64,000 nt of DNA from Metellina segmentata (GCA_947359465.1 OX375872.1:81586931-81650930); one strand, 5' to 3'. Shown: positions 46,540 through 59,671, numbered from the stretch's first letter. A program made the numbers and translations. The notes: generated by a model not told the origin, from the sequence alone.

Positions 46540-48285
46540 ATTTGAACACTTTTTTTAATATTAAATTTCCAAAATTAGTTTGAATAAATTATTTAGGAAA
46601 TAGTTGTAAATATAAACAAAACAAAATGAACCAGAGATTTAAAATTTTTCAATTTTTGAGAGATATCTCGGTATTAAAACTTTATTTGTATTTAAAATAC
46701 TTTTAGAGCTATTCTGTTCCTGGATTATCAAATAAATCTATTATACCAATATTTTATGTTCAGGTATGTCATTAAATTTTTTTTTTTATGAAATATAATC
46801 TTTAGAAATTTTTTAATTTTTGCCTCAAAAATTTAAAATATGAGCTCTACATATTATATTTACAAAGAAGATATTTGAAAAATTATTATTTTTTACTTTA
46901 ATACTATTTAAGTGTTACTGACTTAAATCCCTACTTCAAAAGTTAAAATTTAACTATGCAAATTGTAAAATGTCAGAAATGTACATATTCTGTTATTCAG
47001 TATTGATATATTATTTCATATACAGAAAGTTATTTGTGGCCATAAAGTTTTTTTGTTGTTGCATAGAAATGAATGAATTAATTACTAAAATTCTTGGGCG
47101 AATTAGGAGGTTGGATGTATCAATATTTTGAGGGAATAATGCGTTCTATTGTGACTTTACAGGAGGAAATATTTAGCGAAATCACAAGATTTGGTATTTT
47201 TATCTGGCAATATTTATTAACATTGTGAGTGCTCATGCATGTTTTTATGTGTTTGGTAAAGGTAGTCCTTGTAGTAATTGTTTACAACTGGATTGCTGGG
47301 TTTGCAATTTGTTTCTAGTATTATAGGTTCTTTTTTTAGAATGATTCTCATCTAATTCCACTTGGCCAACCCAGGGCCTTGTGCCATTAAAATTCAATCA
47401 ATTCTAGCTAATTCCTTTAGAATATTTGCTTAAAAAAATCAATTAAAAGTCACCACTGTATCTTAATTTATCAGAGTGTGGTGTTCGTTGGTGTGCAATT
47501 AATACTCCAAGAATTTCAACACAATAATTTATTCCACAAGATGAACAACAACCGAAACGAAAAAAAAGAAGAAAAGTCTAGAAGTAAGAATATTTTTACG
47601 TGCTCCGTTCGTAATGATCCACGTGTGCGCATTACAAACTTGTACTGCGAGAGAGATATTACGCGAATCGTTTGCTCTTGGCAAGGAGAAAGATTTGCAA
47701 TGCATACTCTTCATAGAGTATCCTCCCAGTGAATGAGGGATACCGAGTAATGATATACAATCATAATAGAGGATTATATACATTGAAAATATAACAACAC
47801 AAATTTAAGAAAAATACACACATTTGCGTTTGAATAGTATGCACTAAATATGTAGTTATGCTTCTCTTTTATTTGAAAGAAAGAATGCATACTCACCATA
47901 AGATCTTGAAATAATCTTCCTCTTTTGCACAGTCCACTGTTTCTGGAAGATTTATCAGACCCCAGAAACGTCAGTCTCTGATTTCCTGGTGGTCTTGTCT
48001 CCTATATAAATTATTTTACTAATTAAAAACTTATCACTTAAAGTTTTTTTAAATTCAAATTTGAGTGACAAATTCCTGTATCTGTCACTGCACAAAACAT
48101 TTTTATATCATACACCAAATCTGGGTGGTGCCATAGTCTACACAGCTCATTTGTTTTGAAAAGGGTGACTTGTGACCATAAATTCATTTTGTTTTTCTCA
48201 AAAGTTGATGCTAAAAGAAGTAGTTTACTGGTATAAATCATCACAGTGACAAGTGAAAACCAAACAAATGTGCTTCAAAATTCTA
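46540..48285. other. No gene recognised
   Basis: Probably intronic if the upstream exon is real. A small perfect stem (ATACTC-TTCAT-GAGTAT region near 47,705) was noted, but I could not match it to any RNA family. Confidence 0.45.
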
Positions 48286-48289
48286 AGTG

Positions 48290-48425
48290 AGCTATTGTGA
48301 CAAACATGGATACATTTTTTCAAGCATTCCATACAGAAAATGGAATAAGCTTAATTTCTGCACTAACAGAGAGAGACTGGCTTTGTGCCTTGAGCAGCTT
48401 TTGTAGTCGACAGACAGTATACAAT
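48290..48425 (+). repeat. Dispersed repeat D, copy 3
   Basis: TTGTGACAAACATGGATACA, CATACAGAAAATGGAATAAG, TTTCTGCACTAACAG and GTCGACAGACAGTA repeat the word order of the copies at 1.07 and 34.77 kb. Confidence 0.55.
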
Positions 48426-48887
48426 GATTTGATACAATTTTCTTCATATTTCATAATTAATGCGTCTCATTTAAACCAAGCATTACAAAGAGCTTAATAT
48501 TTCATGAAACAAAATCCAGATTTTTACTCTGAAAAACTCCAATGCTGGTGTTTGTGAAACCTTGATTGTATGAAAACCTTATCTGCTATTGTATAAGGTA
48601 TAGGTCTCATTTTTCAAAGGTACTTTTAGCAGTTAATTTATGTTCTTTTCGATCAATTAGGTTAACAAAATAAAGATAAATCAAGGAATAGTAAATTTTA
48701 TACCTCTGTATAAATGCAGAAGTCATTTAATGTTTGATAAAAAAAAATATATTTACTATAGCACATGGTTAAGGCATATATTTATTACTATATTTCTTAT
48801 AAGGAAAATATTATATCTGAATATTTTAAATCTCCAGTAATAATATGATAGCATACTATAGAAAAACTTATATAAATACAAATATTG

Positions 48888-51260
48888 ACGACCAGCTACA
48901 GGCTCAAGCCCAACAAGGCTGGTCCTTTGTTTATGAATTCTCCAATTCCCACTGACTATCCAATTGTGTCTTAAATTCGTACACTCCCTTTGAATTAACT
49001 ATATTTTCTGGCAACGCATTCCAACTGTCTATTACCCTATTAAAGTAGTAGTTTTTCCTTAAATCCCGATTAAAATGTGTCTTATTCAATTTATACCCAT
49101 GACCCCTTGTTCTGTTATCCCTATTGAACAAACTTGAAAAGCTGAATCAAATCCCCCCTCCTTCTTCTTCTTTCCAGTGTATACATGTTTAGCTTACTTA
49201 AACATTCATTATAGTTGAAATTTGCTAGCCCCTTTATTATTTTTGTAGCTCTGTGCTGAACCCTTTCAATTGATTCTATGTCCTTTCTCATATATGGAGC
49301 CCAGAATTGTACAGCATATTCTAGATGTGGTCTTACTAAACCCTTATATAACGGCAAGATTACATTCTTATCCCTTGAAGTTACAGTCTTTTTAATATAC
49401 CCCAGTAACCTATTAGTCTTTTTACCCGCAGCTGAACATTGATGACCCATTTTAAAATCCCTGTGAATTATCACCCCAAGATCCTTGACTGTTTCTCCCT
49501 CCTTTACCTTTACTCCCTGCAGCCTGTACTCTGCTCCACTGTTCCTGTAACCCATATGCAGAACTTGACATTTCCCTACATTAAATGACATACCCCATTT
49601 TACAGCCCATTCAGATATCTTATCAAAATCCCCTTGTAAATTTTCTATCTGTAACTTGGTATCCACTGTCCCCCATATTTTTAAGTCATCTGCAAATATA
49701 CTGATTCTATTCTTGATCCCCTGACCTATATCATCTATGAAAATTATAAATAAAATTGGTCCCAAAACTGATCCCTGAGGCACCCCACTTATAATTTCTG
49801 TCCACTGTGAATAATTTCCTTTTACCTGCACTCTGCTTTCTACCCAATAACCAATTTTTTATCCATATTAATGTTTTTTCCTGAATCCCCAGCCTTTCCA
49901 ATTTAAACAGTAATGCCTCATGAGGTACTTTATCAAAAGCCTTTTGAAAATCTATGTACATGATATCCACACTGCTCTTATTATCCAGCTCCTCAGTAAT
50001 TTTTTCGTAGAACTTCAAAAGGTTTGTAGAGCAGGATCTGCCATTCCTAAACCCATACTGATTCTCTGATAACAGTCCCCCCTCCTCCAAGTATAACATT
50101 ATATACTTTTTTAACAGAGATTAAAATATTTTGCAAATTACTGATGTTAGACTTACTGGTCTATAGTTGCCCGGATCACTTTGTATTCCCTTTTTGAAAA
50201 TTGGAGTTATATTGGCCAACTTCCAATCCATTGGTACCCAACCTGTGCTATATGTTGAATTAAATATCGTGTGAATTACTTCCCCCAGTTCTTCCGCGCA
50301 TTCCACTAGTACTCTCGGATAAATATCGTCTGGCCCTGGTGCTTTAGATGGCTTAATTCTTTTCAACTGATGTACTATTTCTTCCCTGTTGAATTTGCAT
50401 TCTTTAATTATACCCCCTGCAAAGGCTCCATCCTTGGGATCCTTTTTTAAATTATAGTTACCGTTGAAAACCCCCAGAAAAAAGTCATTTAATATGTTTG
50501 CCATTCCCACCTCGTCTTGAATTAATTCACCTCCCTTCCCCTCCAACGGGCCCAGTGTAGTACTAAATTTATTTTTACCACTTGTATATGCAAAAAATTC
50601 TTTTGGGTTTATATTTATTTCCCTTGCTAATTTTTCCTCCAAGGACACCTTTTGCTTCCGACTAATAGTTTTAAACTCCTTTCTGGCTTTCAGATATGCC
50701 TCCTTGTCCCTGTCGTTACCAGTGCTTTTATATACCCTGTATGTTCTTTGTTTTAATTTTAAAACTTTGTGTGTTTCCCCTGAAAACCACATAGGGAGCA
50801 ATTTTCTAGATTTTCCTTTTTTCCTGAACGTTGCGTGTTTTTTTAACACCCTGTCTAACTTATTCTTGAATTCCTCCCATTTTTCAGAATGATGCGATGC
50901 TAATAATCCCCCTCTGAATGTTTCCTTCAACTCTTCCCTTATCTTATGAAAATTTACCTTTCTGAAATTTGGAATTATCCTACTATTGATTGTGTATGCT
51001 GACTGAAAATTTATACTTAATCTGATACTTCTATGATCACTTTCTACCAGTGGCTCACCTATAACCAAATCCTGCACCCTATCCTCATCATTGCTGAAAA
51101 TCAAATCCAATATTGCATTGTCCCTAGTATCCTCATACACCATCTGGTACAAAAAACAATCCTGTATCACTTCCAAAAATTCTGCCCCTTTCCCATAAAT
51201 GAAAGTATTATTAATATTAAATTTTTGTGAAGGAGAACTTTCTATATCTTGCATATGATA
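48888..51260 (-). mobile_element. CR1-type LINE, 5'-truncated, with few disabling changes
   Basis: The minus strand codes for the end of the endonuclease (ILDLIFSNDEDRVQDLVIGE, LVESDHRSIRLSI) and the whole reverse transcriptase. In order: KAPGPDDIYPRVLVECAEEL, NYRPVSLTSVICKIF, one in-frame stop at about 50,126, NQYGFRNGRSC, DFQKAFDKVPHEALL, GVPQGSVLGPILF, the catalytic FADDLKIWG (about 49,700), LGVIIHRDFKM and RPHLEYAVQFWAPYMRKDIE. Only a small deletion near 49,845 (after LLGRKQ) and another near 49,130 (after LIQLFKFV) break the frame further. The 3' end at about 48.89 kb has a GGACCAGCCTTGTTGGGCTT run and no poly(A), as expected for CR1. The first half is missing. It lies opposite in strand to, and just upstream of, the SGK3-like gene. 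Confidence 0.88.
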
Positions 51261-51299
51261 TTTTGTTACAAATTTTGATTTAAAAATTTACTGACAAAA

Positions 51300-52870
51300 T
51301 TTGTAACAAGTATAGACTTTTAACATTATTGAAGTAAAGTAATCACAACAGGCATAACAATGTATGATAAATTTTTTTTGAATATGTATTTTTTTTATAA
51401 AGATATGCTGCAGATGTAAATCATATTGATGTGTAACGGACGTATCACTACTTTGTAGCGAGCACATATCATCTGTGTTACATGAATAGTTATTCTACAA
51501 GTTCATTAGGAAAACAAAGTTACCATATTCATTTAAGAATAAAAAATTATTAATGTATTCATTAGTACAAAATATTTAAGTGGAAAAAATGTTTCTGTTT
51601 GCATGGTGTGGTGTTTTCAAGGTAACTATTGTAATGGTAGTTTTCTATAATAGGGTCCAATAACAACTTAACGAATTATTGGATAACTAATTAGATCTAA
51701 GTATAATTATCTTTATACAAAAGTGTTTTGTTATTGTTACCCTTGCTGGCTTTGAGGGCCCAAGGGATTTGAGACTGTTGGGCAGCTCTGTTCCCAATAT
51801 TGTAAAACAAAGTTTCTATTGAATTTTACTTAACAATCTCAAGGGGTGTTTTGAAAATCATATAAATTTAAACACAATTTTTTAAGAACCTATAAAATGC
51901 ATAAAACATAAGTTAAGAAATTAAAATCAAGATTTTTAGAATCTAACTATCCCAACCTATTTATGACTGATTAGGTATACTGCCTTAAATTAATTGTCCA
52001 AAAAACAGATGAAGATTTAATTGAAAATCACGAGTTTCAAGTGTTGGTGTTTTCCTACTGGTGCAGGATAATGCTCTTAAGTTATGAACATAAATGTGGC
52101 ACAAATCTGCTAAATGTTTTTGAGAATTTTAACTTGAGAGGCTTAAAAATATTTTTAAATTCAAAATTTTAGCAAGGATATTTAATACCTGCTGAGCAAG
52201 TGGTCTTCTGTTATTTTCCAATATAAGGGATGACGTTTAATTATAATTAAAACATTTCTTAAAACTGAGTGTCTATCCAACTTTCTCTCTTGATCGGAAG
52301 CATCCACTGTGCCACACATCTTAATCACCAGACAAGCAATTTTCTAGCTTTCGATTAGAGAAACCAGTCAGATAACATGTTTTGCAGCAAGCCAGTTTGA
52401 TGCTTTTGGATTTTTATATATGCAGCATTAATTTAACGTGAAGGTATTGTAATGAACATTAATCTGTCCAGAACTTGATAATAAGCAATGTCGCCTTCAG
52501 TATTGGTTGATCCTTAATTCACAGGTTTTTTAATGGTAGGAAATTTTCATTCTTAAGATTAAAATGTAATAAAACTACTTAAAACCCAATTTTCTATTAC
52601 CATTATCAATTTTTATCCCCTTACATATTCAAGCTTTGCTTAAACATAACTTATTTAGCTCTTTTGCTACAAAATTCTTCAAAGTGAGCACTGTCACTAT
52701 TAGACATGAAGTTTAAAAAGTCCTTACTTAATTGTATTTCAAAATAAAATGTAATCCCATTATTAATTTTCTGCAATGTGCTTATAATCTTATATATATT
52801 TTACTGCAAGTATATTGTGCATACTCTTTACTTGGCTGACAAGTAGTTTTCCTTTTTGAGAATAACTCAA
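51300..52870. other. No gene recognised
   Basis: AT-rich sequence between the LINE and the first well-supported SGK3 exon. No supported feature, apart from the acceptor polypyrimidine tract at its right edge. Confidence 0.5.
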
Positions 52871-52895
52871 TTTTTCAGCAACTGATTTCAAAGGA

Positions 52896-52997
52896 ATGAA
52901 TTCTGGTAATGAGACACCACTGGAAACAGATGGAGCATCTTCACCAACAGTTAGCGTCACTAATTCTGAAACTATAGAGAAAAACAAGAAATTTACA
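52896..52997 (+). CDS. SGK3: SGK3-like exon 1 (from the chosen ATG)
   Basis: Encodes [20 protein letters not shown] and continues to NKKFT, ending in phase 0 before GTATGT. An AG acceptor (TTTTTCAG) precedes it at 52,878. The frame stays open upstream of the ATG to that acceptor, so this exon is internal, or a 5' UTR/coding exon, rather than the transcript start. The ATG was chosen because it gives a leader of the length usual before the PX domain. Confidence 0.85.
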
Positions 52998-55900
52998 GTA
53001 TGTATGTGCAATGCATATTCTTAAAATTAAAACTAATTTCTCCTATTACTTATTTAAACCTTTCTCGTGATTAAAGCAGGGCATACTGAATATTAGAATT
53101 ATTTTCAGTGTAAATTGGTAGTTACACTGAGGATTTTCTTCTATTGTTTTTATTATAAGATTAAATATTTAATATTTGTGAATAATAGTCATACATTTTT
53201 TGTTATGCCAATCATGGCATAGCTCTACATGTGGTGTGCATGTCAGTTATCAGTTGGGCTTTTGAAAATTCCAATGTTGAAACAAACTATTGAACACTTA
53301 CAGTGATGACACATTTTTAAGATGAATAACATTCAAATGTGGCTTCAAAAGTAATTCATTTTAACATCATTAATTGGTTAATTTCAGGGTTTATCACTTC
53401 GCCATAGAAAATTGCAAAGAAAAAACTAAAACAAATTGTCACTTATTTATTGCATTTGGGATGATCAAAATTATGTATTATTAACATATTTGCTATATTA
53501 ACATGCTATATTAACATATTTACTTTATTTTATAGGTTTACAAAGTTGTTGTAGAAGCTGCTGGACACAAATGGTTTGTCTTTCGTCGGTACAATGAGTT
53601 CAGCAAGCTTTTAGAAATTGTAAGTATCAATTTGAAATTTTTTTCTCAACAATTTAACAACTCAATTCTGTTTCAAAAACAATGTAGAGTATTTTCTCTT
53701 AAACCGTGATTCTATTAATTAATTTCTCAGGACGATATTTTTTTCTCGTAAACAACATAAACTCTTGCAATTGAAATGTGACAGATATGCAAAAAATCTC
53801 CATTCTTTTGTTTTATTTAATGCTGTTTTTCATGTTACTGTAAGAATATGGTATCTGGCTTTTTAAAAATTCGTTTGATTGTTTTTTTTATTAAATTAGA
53901 TTTTTTGTTCAATTGTATTGAAGTGCATATTCTTTTAATGCTTAATACCCATGTATGAGGTCACATTTAAGGTTCTGATTAATTGTTTTGTAGTATGAGA
54001 TGAGAGTGTAAAGAGTTTAAATTTTTATTTTGCCTACACAACAATGTGCTATCAAAGATGCTTAAAAACAAGTTAGGAATTAACAAAATTTAAAACAAAT
54101 TAATTCTGTAGTTTTTAAAGTCTTATATTTCATAAAATTCGGGAATAGGTTACTAAGGTGTTCAGACCTTTTTGTATGTTGTTTTCTATTCCTCTTGGTC
54201 AAGATAAGCTGGACCAAGGCTGAGTTTATGCATCTGCAAAAGTCCAAGACAAGCATAAAGTTAGAATGCAACTCCCTGAACATTCCCAGAGAAGCAAAGA
54301 AGTTACCATGAGAGGTCTGCTCCATGTTACATTTTTGATGAGATGGGAAAACCTTAATATCATGATCAATTGAAATCGGTCACAATATCCTCTGACCAGT
54401 CTAGAAATGGTGGTCTGCTGACCTCTTACCTTCAATTTTTAGGGCACATCAGAGATGTCTTCTCTAGTACCAGCTATAGGCGGGAGGAATTTTCCAAGAA
54501 ATAATTATTCTGAAGTTCTTTTTTACTAAAATTTCATAAGTATGAAGTACTTTTTTATATGTGGTTTGTTTTTAGACAGTTTTTACTTTTTGATAGTTGC
54601 GTTTTCACCCGTATTTCTTTGGACATTGATGGTTCACTAGAGTATTTTGGCTGGAAAATAGCCCTATTTATGAGATTTCTGCTTGTGGCAAGGAAGTTTG
54701 AATGCCAAATTAATTTATGTCCTAAGAAAGTTTGTTAAAAGTGTTTGTGGTTTTTAGTATAATTTCACACTTTTCACATAAAAAGTACCATTATTTAGCA
54801 GTACTTTTAGAGCAAAATTTAATTTTCCTTATGTAATTATTACATTTTATACATAAAGTATTTCTAGTGAATTTCATATAAACCTACCAGTAATTTTGTT
54901 TATTACATACTTTTATTTTAAAATTAACTGCAATTGATGCTTTTAAGCTGAAGCGCCAGTATCCACATGTTGCTTTGAAGCTACCTGGAAAAAAGCTATT
55001 TGGAAATAACTTCAGTTCTGATTTCATCAAAAATAGACGTCAAGGACTCAACGAGTTTGTGCAGAAGCTTGTCACAGAGCCTTGTTTGTTGCAAAGGTTA
55101 AGTATATAAATCACATGCCTTGTTAAGAAATTCAAATATTGGTATACCTTGAAAGAAGGTATTGTGAAATTTTTTTTTTCCACCAAAAGCTGGAAAAATA
55201 AATTTTTTAAAATTGTATGTTAAAACAAAGTTAAGTACTTATTATAAGCCAGTTTAGTTACAAGTTAGAAAAGCAATATGATTGGTTATTTTGGGTTTTG
55301 CGTATCAAGGGCAATATTTGGCAACAAACTAGAACAAACCAAACAACAAATCAGTATGGAACAGTAAATATGCAAAAAAAAAAGATTTTGTCTAAAACTT
55401 TGCTCATTCTACCAAGGAAAACAAAGGAAGTCCCACTGTTTTCTAATTGATCAAATTAATGTGTTCTTTAGAAGTCATTTCTCTCTATATTATCGTTGAA
55501 GTTGAACTGTCCTTTCTGGAATAAAATGTTTATTGTTTGGCAAACTGGGCCATAATGACTTGAAAATAGTTTTAAATCAAATAGTGTACCAGTATGTCAT
55601 TTAAATTTCTGAACTATAATCATGGAATCTCAGAGTACTCTGCAAGTTCGTGAAATTCCTATAACTTACCCTTTATATATTTCTTCTGTGCCAGTAATAC
55701 TTTTTTTTTGTTGCATGTCCATTACTTGACATTGTCTAGTTTTACAGATTGGCCTAATGTGGCTCTTATGGCATAGAACCCAGCCAACCAACTTTGAAAG
55801 TACTTATAATTTGATATTAACCAAGTTTTCTATTTGCTGCTTTTGTTACATATGATGCATGTATTAATTTTTGGTATTCTCTAGGATTTGTTATATAATT

Positions 55901-58900
55901 TCACGAGTTTATAAATATTTAAATATAGTTTTTATTTGTTATGATTTTGACATCTAATCAATAGATGGAAATTAAAACTTCTAATCATAGCAATAAATTT
56001 CTATTTGTTTAATGTACTTTATATGGCTGCTATCCCTTGTGATACATTATTCATAAAATTGAATATTTTTATTCTAAGCTTAAAAGGTGTTCTCATGATC
56101 CTCTAAATATTTTAGTGAGGAAGTTAGAGAGTTTTTGAATGTTGATAAAAACTTAGTTCCACTTTCACAAGAGGATGGTCCCTTAGATAAAGTTCAAGAT
56201 CTTGCAGAAGCTTTATATTCTGTAAGTAGGGTTTTAAATGCCACTTATTCTCATAAAGCCATTTTCCATAAAATAACTTCTACTTCATATATTAAATTGT
56301 ATTTTATATTTCAAAGGAAGAAAAAGTTTCAGATGATAAAATAGAAGAAAAGCCATTAGATTTAGGGCCAAAGGAAAAGAAAAAGTAAGTTAAAGTCCAA
56401 CATTAAATATTGTGCACAATTTTTGATTGCATAGATTGCAGTAATACAATAATGCACCATATACACTGATTCAGTATATAAGAAAGCTTCAAATAACATA
56501 AAATATTAGGAAACCTGAATTGTGAAGCATTCAAAGTATTAAAACACTGCATGATTTCAAATATGATACTGCTGGATAAAAATACTGTATTTTTTATTTC
56601 CTGAGCAATAATATGTACAATAAACTAAATGTATGATGTAACCTACCATACACACATTGCTTCATTTGATTCTGGTATTGCCCTGACCCTATCACTTAAA
56701 CTTGACTGCTATACATATGTAATTTGTATTATGTATACTTTCAAATAACATGCTAATCTTAAACATTACCTGTGCCTATCAGATGCTCTAAACAAAAAGA
56801 ATTTCAAATTTATGAAATACCTCAAAATTTTTACTAAAAATAAAGCTTGGATCAATTGTAATTGTCATTAAAAAATATCTCAAGCACTTATGATGTATAT
56901 TTTTCTTTTAAGTGTTTCAGTTCTTTTCTTTTTCATGTGCAAAATGGTTCATTTCTTATCTCAAACCTTATTTAATTATAAAATTTAATGCAACTAAATT
57001 TTAAATAAATATTTTTTTTAATTGAAGTTAAACTTGTTATGGTAATTGGTATCTGTTCTGTGGTGGTTACTTTTGAGTAACAATTACATGCACATAGGAT
57101 TTGTAAAGGTAAAATCATTTTGTCATTTCTTTTCATTATTTCTCTTGTTTTAAATCAAGTTGGCAGAATAATTTTATATAATCATTTCATTATCTTATTC
57201 TAAAGAGTTTAATATATAGCAAATTGAGGAGGTAAAAAGATTTAGTGTGTTTTACTGATTAATTGGATTACAGAACTTTATTTTTGTGCCTTGTCAATGA
57301 GTTTAATTGCCACAATAGCTTATATAATTTAAAATTTATCTATGCTAAATTAACACATTTTGTACTGTCCTTGATCTTTATTTAAGTATTTTTAGGAAAC
57401 GTGAATCTCAAGGCTTTGAGTCAAGCTATTAACCCTAGTGTTCATACAAATTTATTATTTGTTTTAAATGTCTTCACTTTATGTACTCACAAGGTTAAAT
57501 TAGTACACTTAATAAAAAGATATTTCGAGTGACTTGTAGGGGATCATTTGTTGATCATTTTCATAGATTAAAAAAGTCTTGACAATTAAAAGACATTTAA
57601 ACTAAGTCCATGCTCTTTTTCGTGGACTCAATGGACAGAAAAGTTTCCAAAAACGGAAATTTTATTCAAGGAATTTAAAGTATGATATTTGAACAAACGC
57701 GGGATGAAAATTTGTGAAATCGGATTGTTAAAACTAATGTCCACTGTATTAAAGAAAATGCGGAAAAAACATTTGAAAAACTAATAGTAAAATGTGTAGA
57801 TCTCATGAACAAAACTTAATCTTAAATAACTCTAAACATTTAACCTAACATTGTTGGGTGCATTTTTTGTTTGCTAACAGTCGTGGAATTTCAACGATTT
57901 GAAGAGAATGAAATTGATTTGTTACATGTTGCAAAATGAAGTAACCATATTTTAAAATTTTGTCCTAAGATGCAAACCTCTATTAAATGGATGCCTATCA
58001 CAATCATCAACATTTTATGACTGCTAGAAACATTTACTTAACTTTTCATTGCTTGTGCAAAAGTAATCCATTATGCATTTTCTTATTTGTACCTATAACT
58101 TGTTGAAACTTGCTGTTTCTTTGAACTGCACTATTCTTAACCTAACTTTATTTTAAAATAAATAAAAGTAAATCTAAACTTGTTCCAAATTTAATTACTT
58201 AATATTTTAAAATAGGATGAAAATAAATTGATGTTTTTGTACTAGCTTTCTTTTTTCCAATCTTTAAGAAACTGAAATGCAACTATTTTCTTATTGTGTT
58301 TATTTTGATTTTCTTTTTTTCAAATTATAATGAAAATGAATTGACAATGCAGTTAATTCTTACTTTATGAACATTTAAAGTATTTTTGCAGTGTTAAACC
58401 CAGTGATTTCGAATTCCTGAAAGTCATAGGCAAAGGTAGTTTTGGTAGAGTTTTATTAGCCAAACATAAAACAGAAGGAAATGTTTATGCTGTAAAGGTG
58501 AGATTCCAGTGGTTTTTTTTCTCATGTGATATTGTCTAAAAGGTATTTCTGTTCCATATCGTGCCTATTTTAATGTGAAAAATGCAAGAATATTCTAAAT
58601 CTGTTGATAATTCCCAAATATCTTTTTGAAATTTCAACATAAATATTGCTTGAAAAGTATGTACCCTTGTTATTTTTAACATTTATAATATAACCTTTAG
58701 TATTTATTGTACTTAAAAACATTTAATAGCTAATGTATAGATAATTGACCTTAGATTTATTTCTTTTAAAAGTATTACAAATTGATAGATAATTGTGGTA
58801 AATAAAGAAAAAATAAGATTTTCCAACTGATTTGCTGTACGGATGTCATCTTATATGAAATCCCTAATTTGTTCTGCTTTCCACCACTTGATCAAGTTTT

Positions 58901-59671
58901 ATAAAAGATGAAGACAAAACATGTGTTTCTTCTTACTGATTTGAATAATGCTTCTCATGTATGTGTTCCAAAATCAACCATATCCTTGCATTAGTGTTTA
59001 TTTTATGGAAGCTTTTTCATTTAAAATTTAAGGACTAATTACATTTGGTAAATGTGGCAAAGCTATACATTTATTTTTCATCTTTAGCCTCGACAGCTGT
59101 TTATTTATGTAGTGAGTAAAAAGAATTCGATTGATGATTTTTTTCTTTTGAATTTATTTAAGAATATGAAAATCTAGTATTTAAATGTTTTTTTATTTTT
59201 TATTTTGGAACATTACACTAATTAAAATGATATTGTACCTGTCATTCACAAGGGTAATGAGAAATTTAAATTATTCAAGCAATTTCTGCTACATGTCTGA
59301 ATTAAAAAAAAAATCATTTTGAAACTTTCTAAAATCTTTTGCTTTGTGAAAGATTGAATGACCCCACATTTCTGATTTCATGTCTGGGTTGCTTCTAATC
59401 TAAAATTTTAGTTTCTACATTATTTATATTTAAATATTAACACAGTTTGTGCAACCGGAAATATAAAATATATAAAATGCTTTTGGCATAAATTTTTTTT
59501 CAGGTCCTTCAGAAAAAGATGATTTTGAAGCGGAATGAAAAAAATCATGTCATGAGTGAAAGAAATGTTTTATTGAAAAATCTTCATCATCCTTTCCTTG
59601 TTGGACTTCATTATTCCTTTCAGACGCCTGATAAGCTGTATTTTGTCCTGGATTATGTCAATGGAGGCGAG
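52896..59671 (+). CDS. SGK3: SGK3-like PX-domain serine/threonine kinase (exons 1-7; 3' part beyond the window)
   Basis: Seven exons (52896-52997, 53536-53619, 54948-55096, 56116-56221, 56317-56384, 58392-58497, 59504-59671) join in frame into 261 residues. All have GT donors and AG acceptors. Residues about 32-125 form a PX domain: [12 protein letters not shown] carries the RRY phosphoinositide-binding motif, and [13 protein letters not shown] the last helices. A charged linker follows (148-170). The AGC kinase N-lobe starts at about 176 with [13 protein letters not shown] (glycine-rich loop), AVK (catalytic-pocket Lys205), MSERNVLL (helix C Glu224), [12 protein letters not shown] and [10 protein letters not shown] (hinge). 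SGK3 kinases bind PI3P on endosomes and act downstream of PI3K/PDK1 in growth and survival signalling. The catalytic loop, activation segment and hydrophobic motif lie past 64,000, and the seventh intron exceeds 4.3 kb. I saw no premature stop. The gene may have an extra 5' exon at 43.7 kb. Confidence 0.92.
53536..53619 (+). CDS. SGK3: SGK3-like exon 2 (PX domain start)
   Basis: 28 codons, [20 protein letters not shown] and onward to LLEI, in phase 0 at both ends. It holds the RRY motif for 3-phosphoinositide binding. Confidence 0.93.
54948..55096 (+). CDS. SGK3: SGK3-like exon 3 (PX domain middle)
   Basis: Encodes [20 protein letters not shown] and [20 protein letters not shown], ending in phase 2 (CAAAG|GTTAAG). 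It contains the proline-bearing loop and the basic helix of the PX fold. Confidence 0.92.
55681..55791 (+). mobile_element. SINE family C, 3' fragment
   Basis: TTCTTCTGTGCCAGTAATAC, a middle with CATTACTTGACATTGTCTAG, and an end AACCCAGCCAACCAAC line up with the 3' half of the copy at 60.47-60.67 kb. The head is missing. It lies in intron 3 of the SGK3-like gene. Confidence 0.6.
56116..56221 (+). CDS. SGK3: SGK3-like exon 4 (PX domain end and linker)
   Basis: It completes a split Ser codon and reads [20 protein letters not shown], then [15 protein letters not shown]. It ends in phase 0 at a perfect GTAAGT donor. The open frame runs on into the intron past the donor and should not be used. 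Confidence 0.9.
56317..56384 (+). CDS. SGK3: SGK3-like exon 5 (charged linker)
   Basis: 68 bp, [20 protein letters not shown] and KKK, a lysine/glutamate-rich linker between PX and kinase, ending in phase 2 at AAAA|GTAAGT. It has little sequence conservation to lean on. The phase match on both sides supports it. Confidence 0.82.
56400..58380. other. SGK3-like intron 5; nothing recognised
   Basis: About 2 kb of AT-rich intron with no exon-like segment or mobile element that I could identify. Confidence 0.6.
58392..58497 (+). CDS. SGK3: SGK3-like exon 6 (kinase glycine loop)
   Basis: Encodes [20 protein letters not shown] and [15 protein letters not shown]. It has a classic TTTTTGCAG acceptor and a GTGAGA donor, and contains the glycine-rich loop and the ATP-anchoring lysine. 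Confidence 0.95.
59504..59671 (+). CDS. SGK3: SGK3-like exon 7 (kinase N-lobe to hinge)
   Basis: 56 codons, [40 protein letters not shown] and [16 protein letters not shown], in phase 0 at both ends. It includes the helix C glutamate and the hinge. The next exon (helix D onward) was not found before the window end. Confidence 0.95.

Noticed and set aside
47680..47740. Possible small structured RNA (perfect short stem near 47,705)
   Set aside because: I compared it by eye with U1, U2, U4, U5, U6, U11 and U12 and found no match. A stem of this size is expected by chance.
52790..53011. 73-codon open frame on the minus strand
   Set aside because: It is antisense to SGK3-like exon 1, whose plus-strand reading has correct splice sites and joins in frame to the PX domain.
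56135..56344. 69-codon open frame running from exon 4 into the intron
   Set aside because: A perfect GTAAGT donor at 56,222 and the in-phase exon at 56,317 give a better model. The extension has no similarity to SGK3.
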